Positions 7,555 to 15,095 are shown, numbered from the stretch's first letter. The stretch is 22,902 bases of DNA from Dehalococcoidia bacterium (GCA_030606765.1 JAUWFX010000011.1:1-22902); one strand, 5' to 3'. Notes: a model not told the origin generated them from the letters alone. Made by a program: numbers and translations.

Positions 7555-9156
7555 TTAGAGCGGATTAGGAATGGTAAGCATTCCTCCTGTTGGCTCATCA
7601 CTTCCTATGGGTAGATACAAGGGTTGTGTGCCGGGGTATGCGAAGTTCCAGTCGCCATACTGGTCAATCCAAGGCCCCGGGGTCCCGGGGGCAGCTAACA
7701 CCATTGGCCAGATGCCTAACTTCACGCCTGATCCAGTAACTTCCTGCCACTGGGTGCCAGTGCCGGTCTGATAACCGGGACCATAGACTGTGTCATGAGC
7801 AATGTGCGGTTGTTGAATTCCAGAAGCAAACCCGCACATCCAGTCAGATTGAACGTAGGCAAAATCAGTACCATACAGTTCTTCTTTCTGGGTCTGGTTG
7901 AGGGCATATAGCTCACCCGGTGTTATCTCGATGTCCGGCATAGGATAATAGGCGGTTGACGGGGTACCTACGCCTTCCGTGAAGGCGTTGTCCAGGTCTT
8001 CCAGCCAGGCAACGAGGACGTCACTGTCGAGTGAATCGGTTGCTTCGATGCCCTTAACCACAGCGTTGATGGCATCGTAGGTAGCCGCAGTATAGACGGG
8101 GTAACGGTCGAACCTGGTCACGAAAGCGTCAACCCAATCACCCGTAAGAGCGGTAACATTCACACCTATCGGAAAGGTGTCCAGCATGACTTCGCCCACA
8201 CAGTCTCCACCGGTGTTCGCCCAGTGACTGAGCTGCTGGCCGGGCACATTAATGCCTATTGTCATGGCCGGTATTCCCAGGTCGTTTCTCTGATTAGAAT
8301 AGACAGCGCCGACCGACCCGGAAAACGCGGTGAAGATAATGTGGGGATTTATTGCCGCTATGGCTGACAGCTCGGTGCTAATGTCAGCCGCTGTAGGAGA
8401 AACCAGCCATGTCCAGTCTGTGCCTGAGCCGTCACCGGTAGTATTAAAACCAAGACCTGGTAGATAATACTGGGCAGCCGGCACCATTCCCGCGCACCAT
8501 GCCGCGTCCTCCATAAGTATGGCTACCCTGGGCTTGCCGTTTACGGCAAGGCTCATTTTATAGGCATCCTGCACCCAAGCCGGATTCATTCCTTCTAGAG
8601 CTGCCAGTGTCCCCCCGAGGGTTCCACCTATTGTGGCTGACATCCTGAGGCAGCTCTTGACCAAAAAGGTCTCATTGTAGGGGGTGGACTTGAACCAGTA
8701 CTTGTACTTGGCATAGTTGGTGACTACGCTGAATTGTAGAGCCCCTGTGGCGGCACCGCAGTTCATGAACAGCACCCCTGCATCCATAGCCTCTTCTCGG
8801 TAGACTGTAACAACTTCTGTCCGGAAACCGCCGACACAGAAGGTCACGTCGTCTATGACAGCCTGAAGATTTCCTGTGCCCGTACTACCATCCTCACCTT
8901 CGGTGGCTTCTTTGGTTTCCACCTTGACCAACTCGACATCGTACATAGTGCCGCCGACGTTTACTCCACCAGCATCGTTGATTTCTTCGGCTGCCATGGT
9001 GGCGCCGTCCCAATGATTTTGACCCTGCAGGTCAGTCATTGGTCCGACTACGGCGATTTTGATAATATCCTCCTCGACTGGTGTTTCGCCACAGCCAGGC
9101 AGGACCAACCCTAGCACAAGTAGAGTTGCGATAATTAGAAAAACAATCTTTTTCAT
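7555..9156 (-). CDS. Lipoprotein substrate-binding protein of a HAAT (Liv-type) importer
   Basis: 533-residue extracytoplasmic ligand-binding protein (type I periplasmic-binding, Peripla_BP_6-like). A hydrophobic signal ends in the lipobox LPGC with Cys22 as the lipid anchor. The mature part starts IKIAVVGPMTDLQGQ, as in LivK relatives. It is longer than the roughly 370 residues of classical LivK, with extra C-terminal sequence ending DWNFAYPGTQPLYLP. Start choice: ATG at 9156 gives MKKIVFLIIA; an in-frame TTG at 9171 directly abuts GGAGG and is too close to it, while the ATG is 15 bases away, so neither is ideal. A paralogue lies at 15441. The ligand is unknown; the neighbouring acyl-CoA ligase suggests a carboxylate rather than an amino acid. 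Confidence 0.88.
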   Translation of the reverse strand: MKKIVFLIIATLLVLGLVLPGCGETPVEEDIIKIAVVGPMTDLQGQNHWDGATMAAEEINDAGGVNVGGTMYDVELVKVETKEATEGEDGSTGTGNLQAVIDDVTFCVGGFRTEVVTVYREEAMDAGVLFMNCGAATGALQFSVVTNYAKYKYWFKSTPYNETFLVKSCLRMSATIGGTLGGTLAALEGMNPAWVQDAYKMSLAVNGKPRVAILMEDAAWCAGMVPAAQYYLPGLGFNTTGDGSGTDWTWLVSPTAADISTELSAIAAINPHIIFTAFSGSVGAVYSNQRNDLGIPAMTIGINVPGQQLSHWANTGGDCVGEVMLDTFPIGVNVTALTGDWVDAFVTRFDRYPVYTAATYDAINAVVKGIEATDSLDSDVLVAWLEDLDNAFTEGVGTPSTAYYPMPDIEITPGELYALNQTQKEELYGTDFAYVQSDWMCGFASGIQQPHIAHDTVYGPGYQTGTGTQWQEVTGSGVKLGIWPMVLAAPGTPGPWIDQYGDWNFAYPGTQPLYLPIGSDEPTGGMLTIPNPL

Positions 9157-9348
9157 TACTTTACTTCTCAACCTCCTTTTTGATTTTTGTAGTTGCTTGA
9201 TTCATCAAGCTAATCTCTGGTGCTGGAATAAACCGGTCGACCTCCAGTTGCCTCCAGCAACCCAGTCTCTGTACTTCATACACTATATCGATAGAACCAC
9301 CTCCTTGCTTGCTTCTGGTCTCCAGGTTCTTATTGCCCGCTGGGGCAA
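9157..9348 (-). promoter_or_regulatory. Conserved structured leader of the first binding-protein gene (copy A)
   Basis: This roughly 190-base upstream region closely matches the region before the second binding-protein gene (copy B, 15241-15440). Read on the minus strand it has a TTGCCC/GGGCAA hairpin (9348-9333), CTGGAGACCAG (9325-9315), a GTTGC/GCAAC hairpin (9261-9247), a CTGG...CCAG region, and GCTTGAT/ATCAAGC (9210-9195). It ends CAACTACAAA before the ribosome-binding site. The last 75 bases (9260-9186) match copy B at 67 positions by hand count. The promoter is unclear: TTGACA (9420-9415) and TATAAT (9402-9397) lie upstream but are only 12 bases apart. No known riboswitch class was recognised. 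The rest of the gap, 9349-9655, is AT-rich with no visible gene. Confidence 0.55.
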
Positions 9349-9659
9349 GTAAGTCATAGGGAGACCCCAAAAACTAGTTGAAACCTCGACCTTTCGATTA
9401 TATCCGGTACTTGTTGTCAATTTATCTGCTGACAGGTCCGCCCGAGCCTCTATTTTTTCCCACATACCTCTTTTAATCATACTCTTATCTCCCAGTCCTT
9501 GTCAATCAACCTTATCCTTGTGTGCGCTTTACTCTATCCCTTTATTCTTTTTCTATCTTGATACTTGAAGTATAACATCCAAATATTAAAATGCTGTTAA
9601 AATTGGGGGAGACGTGGCAATTTTATAGACTAAATTTCAAATGCCGATTTCATCGAGCA

Positions 9660-9988
9660 TCCCCGCCCACGAGGCGGAGATAAACTCCGCCACTACATTA
9701 ATTTGTACCAGCACCCCACCCATAAGGCGAGGATAAACCTCGCCACTACATTAATACGTTAATTTGTAGGGACGGGGCTTGTCCCCGCCCGCTGTCTGAC
9801 CACATCATCCCCATTTATTTGTAGGGGCGGGCCTCGTCCCCGCCCGCTGTCCCCGCCGAGATTGCTTCGTCGCCTTCGTCTCCTCGCAACGACATGAAGG
9901 AGGGTGTCATTCTGAGCGCTTTGCCTCTTGTCTTTGCGAGCACCTGGAAGGTGCGTGGCAATCTCCTTGGTTAAATTACAAACACGAT
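9660..9988. repeat. Mixed palindromic repeat cluster downstream of nadA
   Basis: GGCGGAGATAAACTCCGCC with ACTACATTAA and GGCGAGGATAAACCTCGCC with ACTACATTAA come first. TTGTAGGGACGGGGCTTGTC and TTGTAGGGGCGGGCCTCGTC copies follow. Then come GATTGCTTCG, CTCGCAACGACATGAAGG and GCGAGCACCTGGAAGGTGCG of the GCAATCTC family. No gene is supported; the open frame 9759-10022 on the minus strand is repeat sequence. Confidence 0.78.
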
Positions 9989-10052
9989 TGTAGTGCGACC
10001 TTTTAAGGTCGTGCAATCCCACTCAGGCACGAGACTGAAGCCGCGCACTACA
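9989..10052. repeat. 64-bp element with perfect 9-bp terminal inverted repeats
   Basis: It begins TGTAGTGCG (9989-9997) and ends with the exact reverse complement CGCACTACA (10044-10052). Inside is CGACCTT/AAGGTCG with a two-base loop. Its outer TGTAGTG resembles the ends of the GGCGGGG repeats, so it is probably another member of the same superfamily of short palindromic elements. Confidence 0.6.
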
Positions 10053-10106
10053 TTTTTGCATTTTGACTTGTCATTTTGATTTTTGACCTTTGATTTTTGA
10101 TTTCCC
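10051..10106 (-). repeat. AT-rich AAATCAAAAATCAAA repeat overlapping the nadA 3' end
   Basis: On the minus strand this reads as repeats of AAAATCAAA with ATGACAAGTCAAAATGCAAA. A close relative, about 30 of 34 bases by hand, lies at 15196-15229, outside any gene. The start of this repeat supplies the last codons and the stop of nadA. Confidence 0.55.
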
Positions 10107-11012
10107 CTCAAGCATTTTGTCCACGGCAGCTTTGGCCCTGAGTCGAATTCCCTCGGGAATCTTTACTTCAGGGCTCATCTTCTCCAAAGACCGCAAAACT
10201 TTCTCCAGGGTAATCAACTTCATGTCGGGACAGATTGCCTGCTCGGAAGCGGGAATAAACCTCTTGCCGGGATTCTCTTTTCTAAGCCGGTGTATTATCC
10301 CCAGCTCCGTGCCCACAACCATCTCCCTGACCTCATCTCGCTGGGCATATCTACACATCCCGCCGGTGCCGAGCACTTCGTCAGCCAGGGCAATAACCTC
10401 CGGCCTGCACTCCGGATGAACTACCACCTTAGCTTGAGGATACTCCCGCTTCAATTCCTTTATCCTTTCAGGATTTATCCTGACATGGGTGGGACAGAAG
10501 CCGGGCCAGAGAATCATCTTTTTGCCCGTCCTGGCCGAGACGTAATGCCCGAGATACTGGTCAGGGACAAATAATATCTCCCGAGCGTCCAGGCTTTCTA
10601 TGACCTCGACGGCATTGGCGGAGGTACAGCAGATATCTGATTCCGCCTTGACTTCGGCTGAGGAGTTGATGTAGCAGACCACCACTGCTTGAGGATGTTC
10701 CTTTTTCTTTGCCCGTAAGCGTTCAGCGGTAATCATATCCGCCAGGGGGCAGCCAGCGTTTATATCGGGAAGCAAGACCACCTTTTCGGGACAGAGGATG
10801 GAGGCTGTTTCCGCCATGAACTGAACTCCGCAAAACACGATTACGCCGGCATCGGTTTCGGCAGCCCTCTGACTCAGCTCCAGGGAATCGCCGACAAAGT
10901 CGGCTATATCCTGAACCTCACCCAGTTGATAGTTATGGGCAAGGATAACAGCATCCCTTCTTTTCTTAAGAGCCGAGATTTTCTCTACCAGTTCAGCATC
11001 CCTATTTCCCAT
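10071..11012 (-). CDS. nadA: Quinolinate synthase A
   Basis: 313-residue cytoplasmic [4Fe-4S] enzyme of de novo NAD synthesis, condensing iminoaspartate with dihydroxyacetone phosphate to quinolinate. The three cluster cysteines fall where expected: Cys88 (AGCPLAD), Cys173 (GFCPTH) and Cys261 (AICPDM). Other family motifs are AHNYQLGEVQDIADFVGDS near the N terminus, HPECRPEV, and GTELGIIHRLRKENPGK. ATG at 11012 has GGGAGG ten bases upstream. The final ten or so residues, KSKIKGQKSK, are encoded by a dispersed AT-rich repeat and are probably not part of the ancestral protein. NadB and NadC are not in the window. Upstream lies a decayed MOSC gene whose remnant stop overlaps the leader. Confidence 0.95.
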   Translation of the reverse strand: MGNRDAELVEKISALKKRRDAVILAHNYQLGEVQDIADFVGDSLELSQRAAETDAGVIVFCGVQFMAETASILCPEKVVLLPDINAGCPLADMITAERLRAKKKEHPQAVVVCYINSSAEVKAESDICCTSANAVEVIESLDAREILFVPDQYLGHYVSARTGKKMILWPGFCPTHVRINPERIKELKREYPQAKVVVHPECRPEVIALADEVLGTGGMCRYAQRDEVREMVVGTELGIIHRLRKENPGKRFIPASEQAICPDMKLITLEKVLRSLEKMSPEVKIPEGIRLRAKAAVDKMLEGKSKIKGQKSK

Positions 11013-11018
11013 CCTTGG

Positions 11019-11204
11019 CTATCCTCCCGGCGTGGTTGTACACATTAATCCTCCCATTACCAACAGACTCACTTGCCGATGGGTACAGCAGTCAGCGTGG
11101 GCATCGCCAACAAGCCTGTAGTCCTCTTCGAAGATACCTTCGACTACAGTTTCCTTTCTTGTACCCTTCTCTTCACTCTTACAGACGGCAATTATTTTAG
11201 CCAT
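11019..11204 (-). pseudogene. Truncated MOSC-domain protein remnant
   Basis: From the ATG at 11204 the frame reads MAKIIAVCKSEEKGTRKE, then GDAHADCCTHRQVSLLV. This is the recognisable start of the small MOSC-domain proteins linked to molybdenum cofactor/sulfur transfer in anaerobes. Homology stops at about 11055; the frame then runs MGGLMCTTTPGG to a stop at 11019. Intact relatives continue for roughly another 80-100 residues. The rest has been lost, and the nadA ribosome-binding site now lies inside the dead tail. An in-frame upstream extension to 11246 is possible but does not look like the family. It is most likely a deletion remnant; expression as a 61-residue peptide cannot be excluded. 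Confidence 0.7.
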
Positions 11205-11249
11205 TGAGCAGTAACTTGTATTATTATACACATTCTTATTGCCCACTTA

Positions 11250-12248
11250 CTATATCAGTGAGAAGCAATAGCCCAGAGCCAAAGACATCACGCTGACGAC
11301 CGCCAGATAAATAGCCAGAGTCCTGCCACCGAATTCCTTTCTCAGAACCAGGATAGTGCCCCAACTGGTAATGGGGCCCGCCAACAGGAGCACCATTCCT
11401 GCGCCGATATTCATTCCCTGCGACACGAAAGCGTGGACCAGGGGAACGCTGGCTGTGGAGCAGATATACATGATTAAACCAAAGCCAAGGCTGAAAAGAT
11501 ACCCCAATCCCCCACCGAAATGAGCGCCAACAAACTCTCCCACCGGAGCCACCGCCACTACCAAAGCCGCCAGGGCCAGACCCAGAAGCAACTCCGGCCC
11601 AATCTCCTTGACCATATCCACAAAGGCATATCTGAACGCATGCTTTACTCTGTGAGCAACATTCCGTGAATAAGCTCCTATATAATCCTCTGGTCTACTT
11701 TCAAAAGCCTGCTGGCAGTGGGAGCAGCAAAAGTAATACGTCTCTCCGCCATGTTCTGCCTTAGCCGCTTTCCCCACCTCGACACTCATCCCGCAAACCG
11801 GGTCGAGAGCCTGTTGCTCTTGAGGAGTAGAAACCTTAGGTCTAACCTTGATGAGATTTCCCACCAGCCCCATGACTAAACCCATGGCTATCACGGCAAA
11901 GAAGACGAATATGGTGAACTTTAATCCCAGGAGACCATAGGTGACCAGAAGGGCACTTATAGAGGTGGCTGGCGTTGCCACCAGGAAAGCTAGAACTGGT
12001 CCCAACCTCGCCCCCTTCTGACGCAGGCTCATTGCCACCGGGAGGGAACCGAGACAGCAGATGGGAAGGATTGTCCCGATAAGGGTAGAATAAAGGATTG
12101 GCTTCACACCCCTTCCACCGAGGCGTCTCTCCACCCACTGCGAGGGAACAAATTCGTGAATTAAGCCACTCAGTAGGAACCCTATTGCCAGGAAGGGCAA
12201 TACCTCAAGGAAAAGATCCTTAAATACTATAAAATACTGGACTACCAA
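11250..12248 (-). CDS. arsP: ArsP/SO_0444-type permease with inserted YHS metal-binding domain
   Basis: 332-residue membrane protein of the DUF318 permease family, whose members export trivalent organoarsenicals (ArsP) or Cu/Zn (SO_0444). About four membrane segments come first, with the cysteine motif TILPICCLGSLPVA (59-72) and ATPATSISALL. Four more follow, including YICSTASVPLVHAF and AGPITSWGTI. Between the two halves, in the cytoplasmic loop, residues 149-190 form a YHS domain: DPVCGMSVEVGKA, then TYYFCCSHCQQAF. The start is TTG at 12248, supported by GGAGG seven bases upstream. It is the third gene of the arsR-arsM operon, which favours a role in exporting methylated arsenic; heavy-metal export remains possible. 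The symbol is by family and context. Confidence 0.78.
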   Translation of the reverse strand: MVVQYFIVFKDLFLEVLPFLAIGFLLSGLIHEFVPSQWVERRLGGRGVKPILYSTLIGTILPICCLGSLPVAMSLRQKGARLGPVLAFLVATPATSISALLVTYGLLGLKFTIFVFFAVIAMGLVMGLVGNLIKVRPKVSTPQEQQALDPVCGMSVEVGKAAKAEHGGETYYFCCSHCQQAFESRPEDYIGAYSRNVAHRVKHAFRYAFVDMVKEIGPELLLGLALAALVVAVAPVGEFVGAHFGGGLGYLFSLGFGLIMYICSTASVPLVHAFVSQGMNIGAGMVLLLAGPITSWGTILVLRKEFGGRTLAIYLAVVSVMSLALGYCFSLI

Positions 12249-12302
12249 CTATTTACCTCCGGCATTTTGGAGCCGTGGCTGGCTATGTTGCGCCTTATCT
12301 TC

Positions 12303-13061
12303 TCACTTATATGCCTTTACTGTGATGCTCAGAAGCTTCTCTTTCGTCTGGTTTGTTTTGTTCTCTATATAGAATTCCCGGCTCAATACTATCTCTATAT
12401 CCTCAAAGCCGGCTTTCTTTATCTTTTCCAAGTATTCCTGCTGCTCCAAAGCCCCGCCGATACAACATGCCCAGGCGTTAGAGTCAGTCTTTATCTCATC
12501 GGGGAGAGCTCCTTCCGAAACAATATCAGAGACTGTGAGCCTGCCCCCGGGCTTCAAGGCCCGGTAAGCTTCCTGAAAGACCTTAGATTTATCCGGTGAG
12601 AGATTGATGACGCAGTTGCTGATAATCGCATCCACAGATTCATCCTCGACTGGGAGTTTCTCCATTTCCCCCAGGCGGAACTCCACGTTACGGTAGCCAT
12701 AATTCCTGGCGATTTCTTCTGCCTTATCTATCATCTCCTTCGTCATATCAACCCCGATAGCCTTGCCAGTCGGGCCAACTTTGTTGGCTGCTAAAAATAC
12801 ATCCACTCCGGCTCCCGACCCTAAATCCAGGACTACCTCACCCGCTTTGAGGTCTGCTATGGCGGTAGGGTTACCACATCCCAACCCCATAATCGCCTCT
12901 TCCGGAACATGTTCCAAATCCTCTTTAAAGTGTTCGGTAGCCTTAGCTTGCAACATGGAGCTGGCCCCGCGAGCACAACTTGGGCAGCAGCTCTCTTGGT
13001 CCTGCTTAGCTATCTGAGCATATCTCTCCTTCACCGCTTCCTTGATTTCCTTATCTTTCAT
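12303..13061 (-). CDS. arsM: Arsenite S-adenosylmethionine methyltransferase
   Basis: 252-residue class I methyltransferase that methylates arsenite using SAM and thiols. The SAM site is VLDLGSGAGVDVFLA (about 78-92). ArsM-type cysteines are present: CCPSC (25-29), GLGCGNP (Cys62), ISNCVINL (Cys150) and WACCIGGAL (Cys199/200), matching the arsenic-binding set of the family. The N-terminal half also has the typical YAQIAKQ...SMLQAKA region. ATG at 13061 has AGGAGG six bases upstream and lies inside the end of arsR (11-base overlap), so the two are coupled. It produces methylarsenite, the substrate expected for an ArsP-like permease encoded next. Confidence 0.93.
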   Translation of the reverse strand: MKDKEIKEAVKERYAQIAKQDQESCCPSCARGASSMLQAKATEHFKEDLEHVPEEAIMGLGCGNPTAIADLKAGEVVLDLGSGAGVDVFLAANKVGPTGKAIGVDMTKEMIDKAEEIARNYGYRNVEFRLGEMEKLPVEDESVDAIISNCVINLSPDKSKVFQEAYRALKPGGRLTVSDIVSEGALPDEIKTDSNAWACCIGGALEQQEYLEKIKKAGFEDIEIVLSREFYIENKTNQTKEKLLSITVKAYK

Positions 13062-13365
13062 AATTCACCTCCTGACATTTGCACAGCGATAGCTCCTTCA
13101 TTAGAGCTGCGCTATCAATAATTAACCTGGCTAATCTAGCATCCGTAAGCTTGTAGTAAACTTTCTGAGCTTCCTGCCTCTCTTTCACAATGTTGCATTC
13201 CTTAAGAGCTCTAAGGTGGTGCGAAATCAGGGATTGCTCCTTACTCAAAACGCAAGCGAGTTCACCAACGCACCTCTCGCCCTCAGCCAGCAGCTTGAGT
13301 ATCTGGAGTCTTGTCGGTTCTCCGATGCACCTCAGGAACCTTGCCTGGTCTTCTTCTACTGTCAT
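13051..13365 (-). CDS. arsR: ArsR/SmtB-family metalloregulator
   Basis: 104-residue winged-helix repressor. The helix-turn-helix region is GELACVLSKEQSLISHHLRA (about 34-53), followed by the wing EAQKVYYKL. Cysteines that could bind As(III) are Cys32 and Cys38 beside the recognition region (ERCVGELACV), Cys13, and the C-terminal pair CKC (95-97); this is not the canonical ELCVCDL motif of E. coli ArsR, so the sensing site may differ. ATG at 13365 has GGAG six bases upstream. It is first gene of the arsenic operon and is preceded by a promoter with an overlapping palindrome, as expected for autorepression relieved by arsenite. Confidence 0.9.
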   Translation of the reverse strand: MTVEEDQARFLRCIGEPTRLQILKLLAEGERCVGELACVLSKEQSLISHHLRALKECNIVKERQEAQKVYYKLTDARLARLIIDSAALMKELSLCKCQEVNYER

Positions 13366-13378
13366 ATGAATCTCCGTT

Positions 13379-13414
13379 TATATGAATTATAATTCATATA
13401 TAAACTGAAGTCAA
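13379..13414 (-). promoter_or_regulatory. ars operon promoter with overlapping palindromic operator
   Basis: On the minus strand TTGACT (13414-13409), a 17-base spacer, then a perfect TATAAT (13391-13386). A perfect 22-bp palindrome (13379-13400; half-site TATATGAATTA) is centred on the -10. It fits the site where the dimeric ArsR blocks RNA polymerase. The start of arsR is 14 bases away from its end. Confidence 0.8.
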
Positions 13415-13515
13415 AAAATCTTAAATGGAATAATGCGACATGTCTAGCAGAATGCATAAAATGACAGGAAAACGAAGGGGGATACATACTTGCGGATTAT
13501 CGTGAAATTCCGGTG

Positions 13516-13917
13516 CTAGGTCTGCCTCTTCAGCTTCTGGTGTTCTAGGTAATCCTCGATGGCCGATTTAAGGGCCTCCTCAGCCAGGACCGAGCAGTGC
13601 ATTTTGACTGGTGGCAGCCCATCTAAAGCTTCAGCTACTGCTTTGTTGGAGATTTTCAGAGCTTTTTCTATGCTTTTTCCTTTCACCATCTCAGTGACGA
13701 TGGAGCTGGTGGCAATGGCGGCCCCACAGCCAAAAGTCTTGAACTTAGCTTCAACGATGATGCCGTCGTTTACCTTAATGTAAAGCTCCATGATATCGCC
13801 GCAGACAGGGTTCCCGACATACCCCACACCATCGGGGTTCTCCATCTCCCCGACATTACGGGGATTCTTGAAGTGCTCCATCACCTTCTTGCTGTACAGT
13901 GACCAGATATCAGACAT
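13516..13917 (-). CDS. iscU: Iron-sulfur cluster scaffold protein, IscU/NifU-type
   Basis: 133-residue scaffold on which Fe-S clusters are assembled from sulfur delivered by the cysteine desulfurase. The three cluster cysteines are Cys39 (NPVCGD, with the conserved Asp41), Cys64 (FGCGAA) and Cys108 (MHCSVLA). It has only the NifU N-terminal/IscU domain, without the ferredoxin or Nfu parts of full NifU. The usual LPPVKMHC sequence, recognised by chaperones in proteobacterial IscU, is present. ATG at 13917 has AGGAGTGG upstream, and the gene starts 11 bases after the nifS/iscS stop, so the pair is an operon. Confidence 0.95.
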   Translation of the reverse strand: MSDIWSLYSKKVMEHFKNPRNVGEMENPDGVGYVGNPVCGDIMELYIKVNDGIIVEAKFKTFGCGAAIATSSIVTEMVKGKSIEKALKISNKAVAEALDGLPPVKMHCSVLAEEALKSAIEDYLEHQKLKRQT

Positions 13918-13928
13918 TTATTCCACTC

Positions 13929-15095
13929 CTATTTTTGAGTTTTCAAAAGTGGGGACATAGCTCTCAACCTGGCGACAATTCCGGGCAAGACCTCCAGGAC
14001 CCGCTCCACATCTGCCTCAGTGTTTTCTCGTCCCAGGGTAAACCTGAGCGAGCCATGAGCTTGCTCGGGGGGAAGCCCCAGCGCCAGAAGAACATGGGAT
14101 GGTTCAAGGCTTGCCGAGCTACAGGCTGAGCCTGTAGAAGCACAGATGCCCGCTAGGTCAAGATTTAAAAGCATGGATTCCCCTTCCACAAAATCAATGC
14201 TTACATTGACATTGTTGGGTAGCCTTCTCGTGGGATGACCATTCAAACGGGTGTGGTCAATCTTCTCCCCGAGACCTTCGATTAGCTTATCCCGAAGATA
14301 AGCCAGCCGTTCTGTTTCCTTGCCTACCTCCTGCCCGGCAAGCTCCACCGCCTTGCCCAGCCCCACGATAGCAGGAACATTTTCGGTACCGGCCCTGCGC
14401 CTCTTTTCATGCGCTCCTCCATGCATAAGGGAAACTAATTTGGTGCCTTTCCTGACATACAGCACCCCTGCTCCTTTAGGTCCGTATAACTTATGCGCTG
14501 AAATGGAGAGCAGGTCCACCTTAAGTTCATCCACGTTCATCGGGATATGCCCCGCCGTCTGCACGGCATCAGTATGAAAATAAATCCCGGCCTCTCTGGC
14601 AATTGTACCTATCTCTTCCACAGGCTCTATGGCGCCTACCTCGTTGTTGGCATGCATAACCGAGATCAGGATGGTTTTACCGGTAATAGCTTTCCTGACA
14701 TCCTGGGGGTCAACCAGGCCATATTTATCCACCGGCAGGTAAGATATCCTTAATCCCCTTCTCCCCAAAAACTTACATACCTCCAGCACCGCATGGTGCT
14801 CGATGGAGGTAGTGATGATGTGATTTCCTTTATCCTCATTGGCATAGGCAACGCCCTGCAGGGCATAGTTATCCGCCTCCGTTCCTCCGCTGGTAAAAAC
14901 AATCTCCTCGCTCCGGGCACCGATAAGTTCCGCCACCTTAGTTCTGGCCTCTTCTACGGCTCCCTTCGCCTCCTGTCCAAGAGAATGGATGCTCGAAGGG
15001 TTGCCAAAAGCATCAGTAAAATAGGGCAGCATGGCCTTCATTACCTCAGGACGAGTTGGCGTGGTGGCAGCATGGTCCAGATATATCCTTCTCAT
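13929..15095 (-). CDS. iscS: Cysteine desulfurase, IscS/NifS-type
   Basis: 388-residue PLP enzyme that takes sulfur from cysteine as a protein persulfide for Fe-S cluster and thio-cofactor synthesis. The PLP lysine is Lys202 ([12 protein letters not shown]), PLP-contacting residues are in SIEHHAV and [10 protein letters not shown], and the catalytic cysteine is Cys325 in [17 protein letters not shown]. The short form of the active-site loop is of the NifS/IscS class. ATG at 15095 follows AGAGGG. The iscU-type scaffold follows at once. Upstream and divergent is the leader of the second binding-protein gene. No iscR-type regulator is visible. Confidence 0.94.
   Translation of the reverse strand: MRRIYLDHAATTPTRPEVMKAMLPYFTDAFGNPSSIHSLGQEAKGAVEEARTKVAELIGARSEEIVFTSGGTEADNYALQGVAYANEDKGNHIITTSIEHHAVLEVCKFLGRRGLRISYLPVDKYGLVDPQDVRKAITGKTILISVMHANNEVGAIEPVEEIGTIAREAGIYFHTDAVQTAGHIPMNVDELKVDLLSISAHKLYGPKGAGVLYVRKGTKLVSLMHGGAHEKRRRAGTENVPAIVGLGKAVELAGQEVGKETERLAYLRDKLIEGLGEKIDHTRLNGHPTRRLPNNVNVSIDFVEGESMLLNLDLAGICASTGSACSSASLEPSHVLLALGLPPEQAHGSLRFTLGRENTEADVERVLEVLPGIVARLRAMSPLLKTQK

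Noticed and set aside
9157..9348. T-box riboswitch in the binding-protein leader
   Set aside because: GGTGGTTCTATCG faintly resembles the T-box sequence, but copy B changes it and the invariant UGGNACC core is missing in both. No stem I with a specifier loop or antiterminator/terminator pair is visible.
9397..9420. TTGACA...TATAAT as promoter of the first binding-protein gene
   Set aside because: Both boxes are perfect but only 12 bases apart, too close for a normal sigma70 promoter. No better -35 is found 17 bases from TATAAT.
9759..10022. 87-residue open frame on the minus strand
   Set aside because: It consists entirely of palindromic repeat sequence, giving Arg/Gly-rich translation without protein features.
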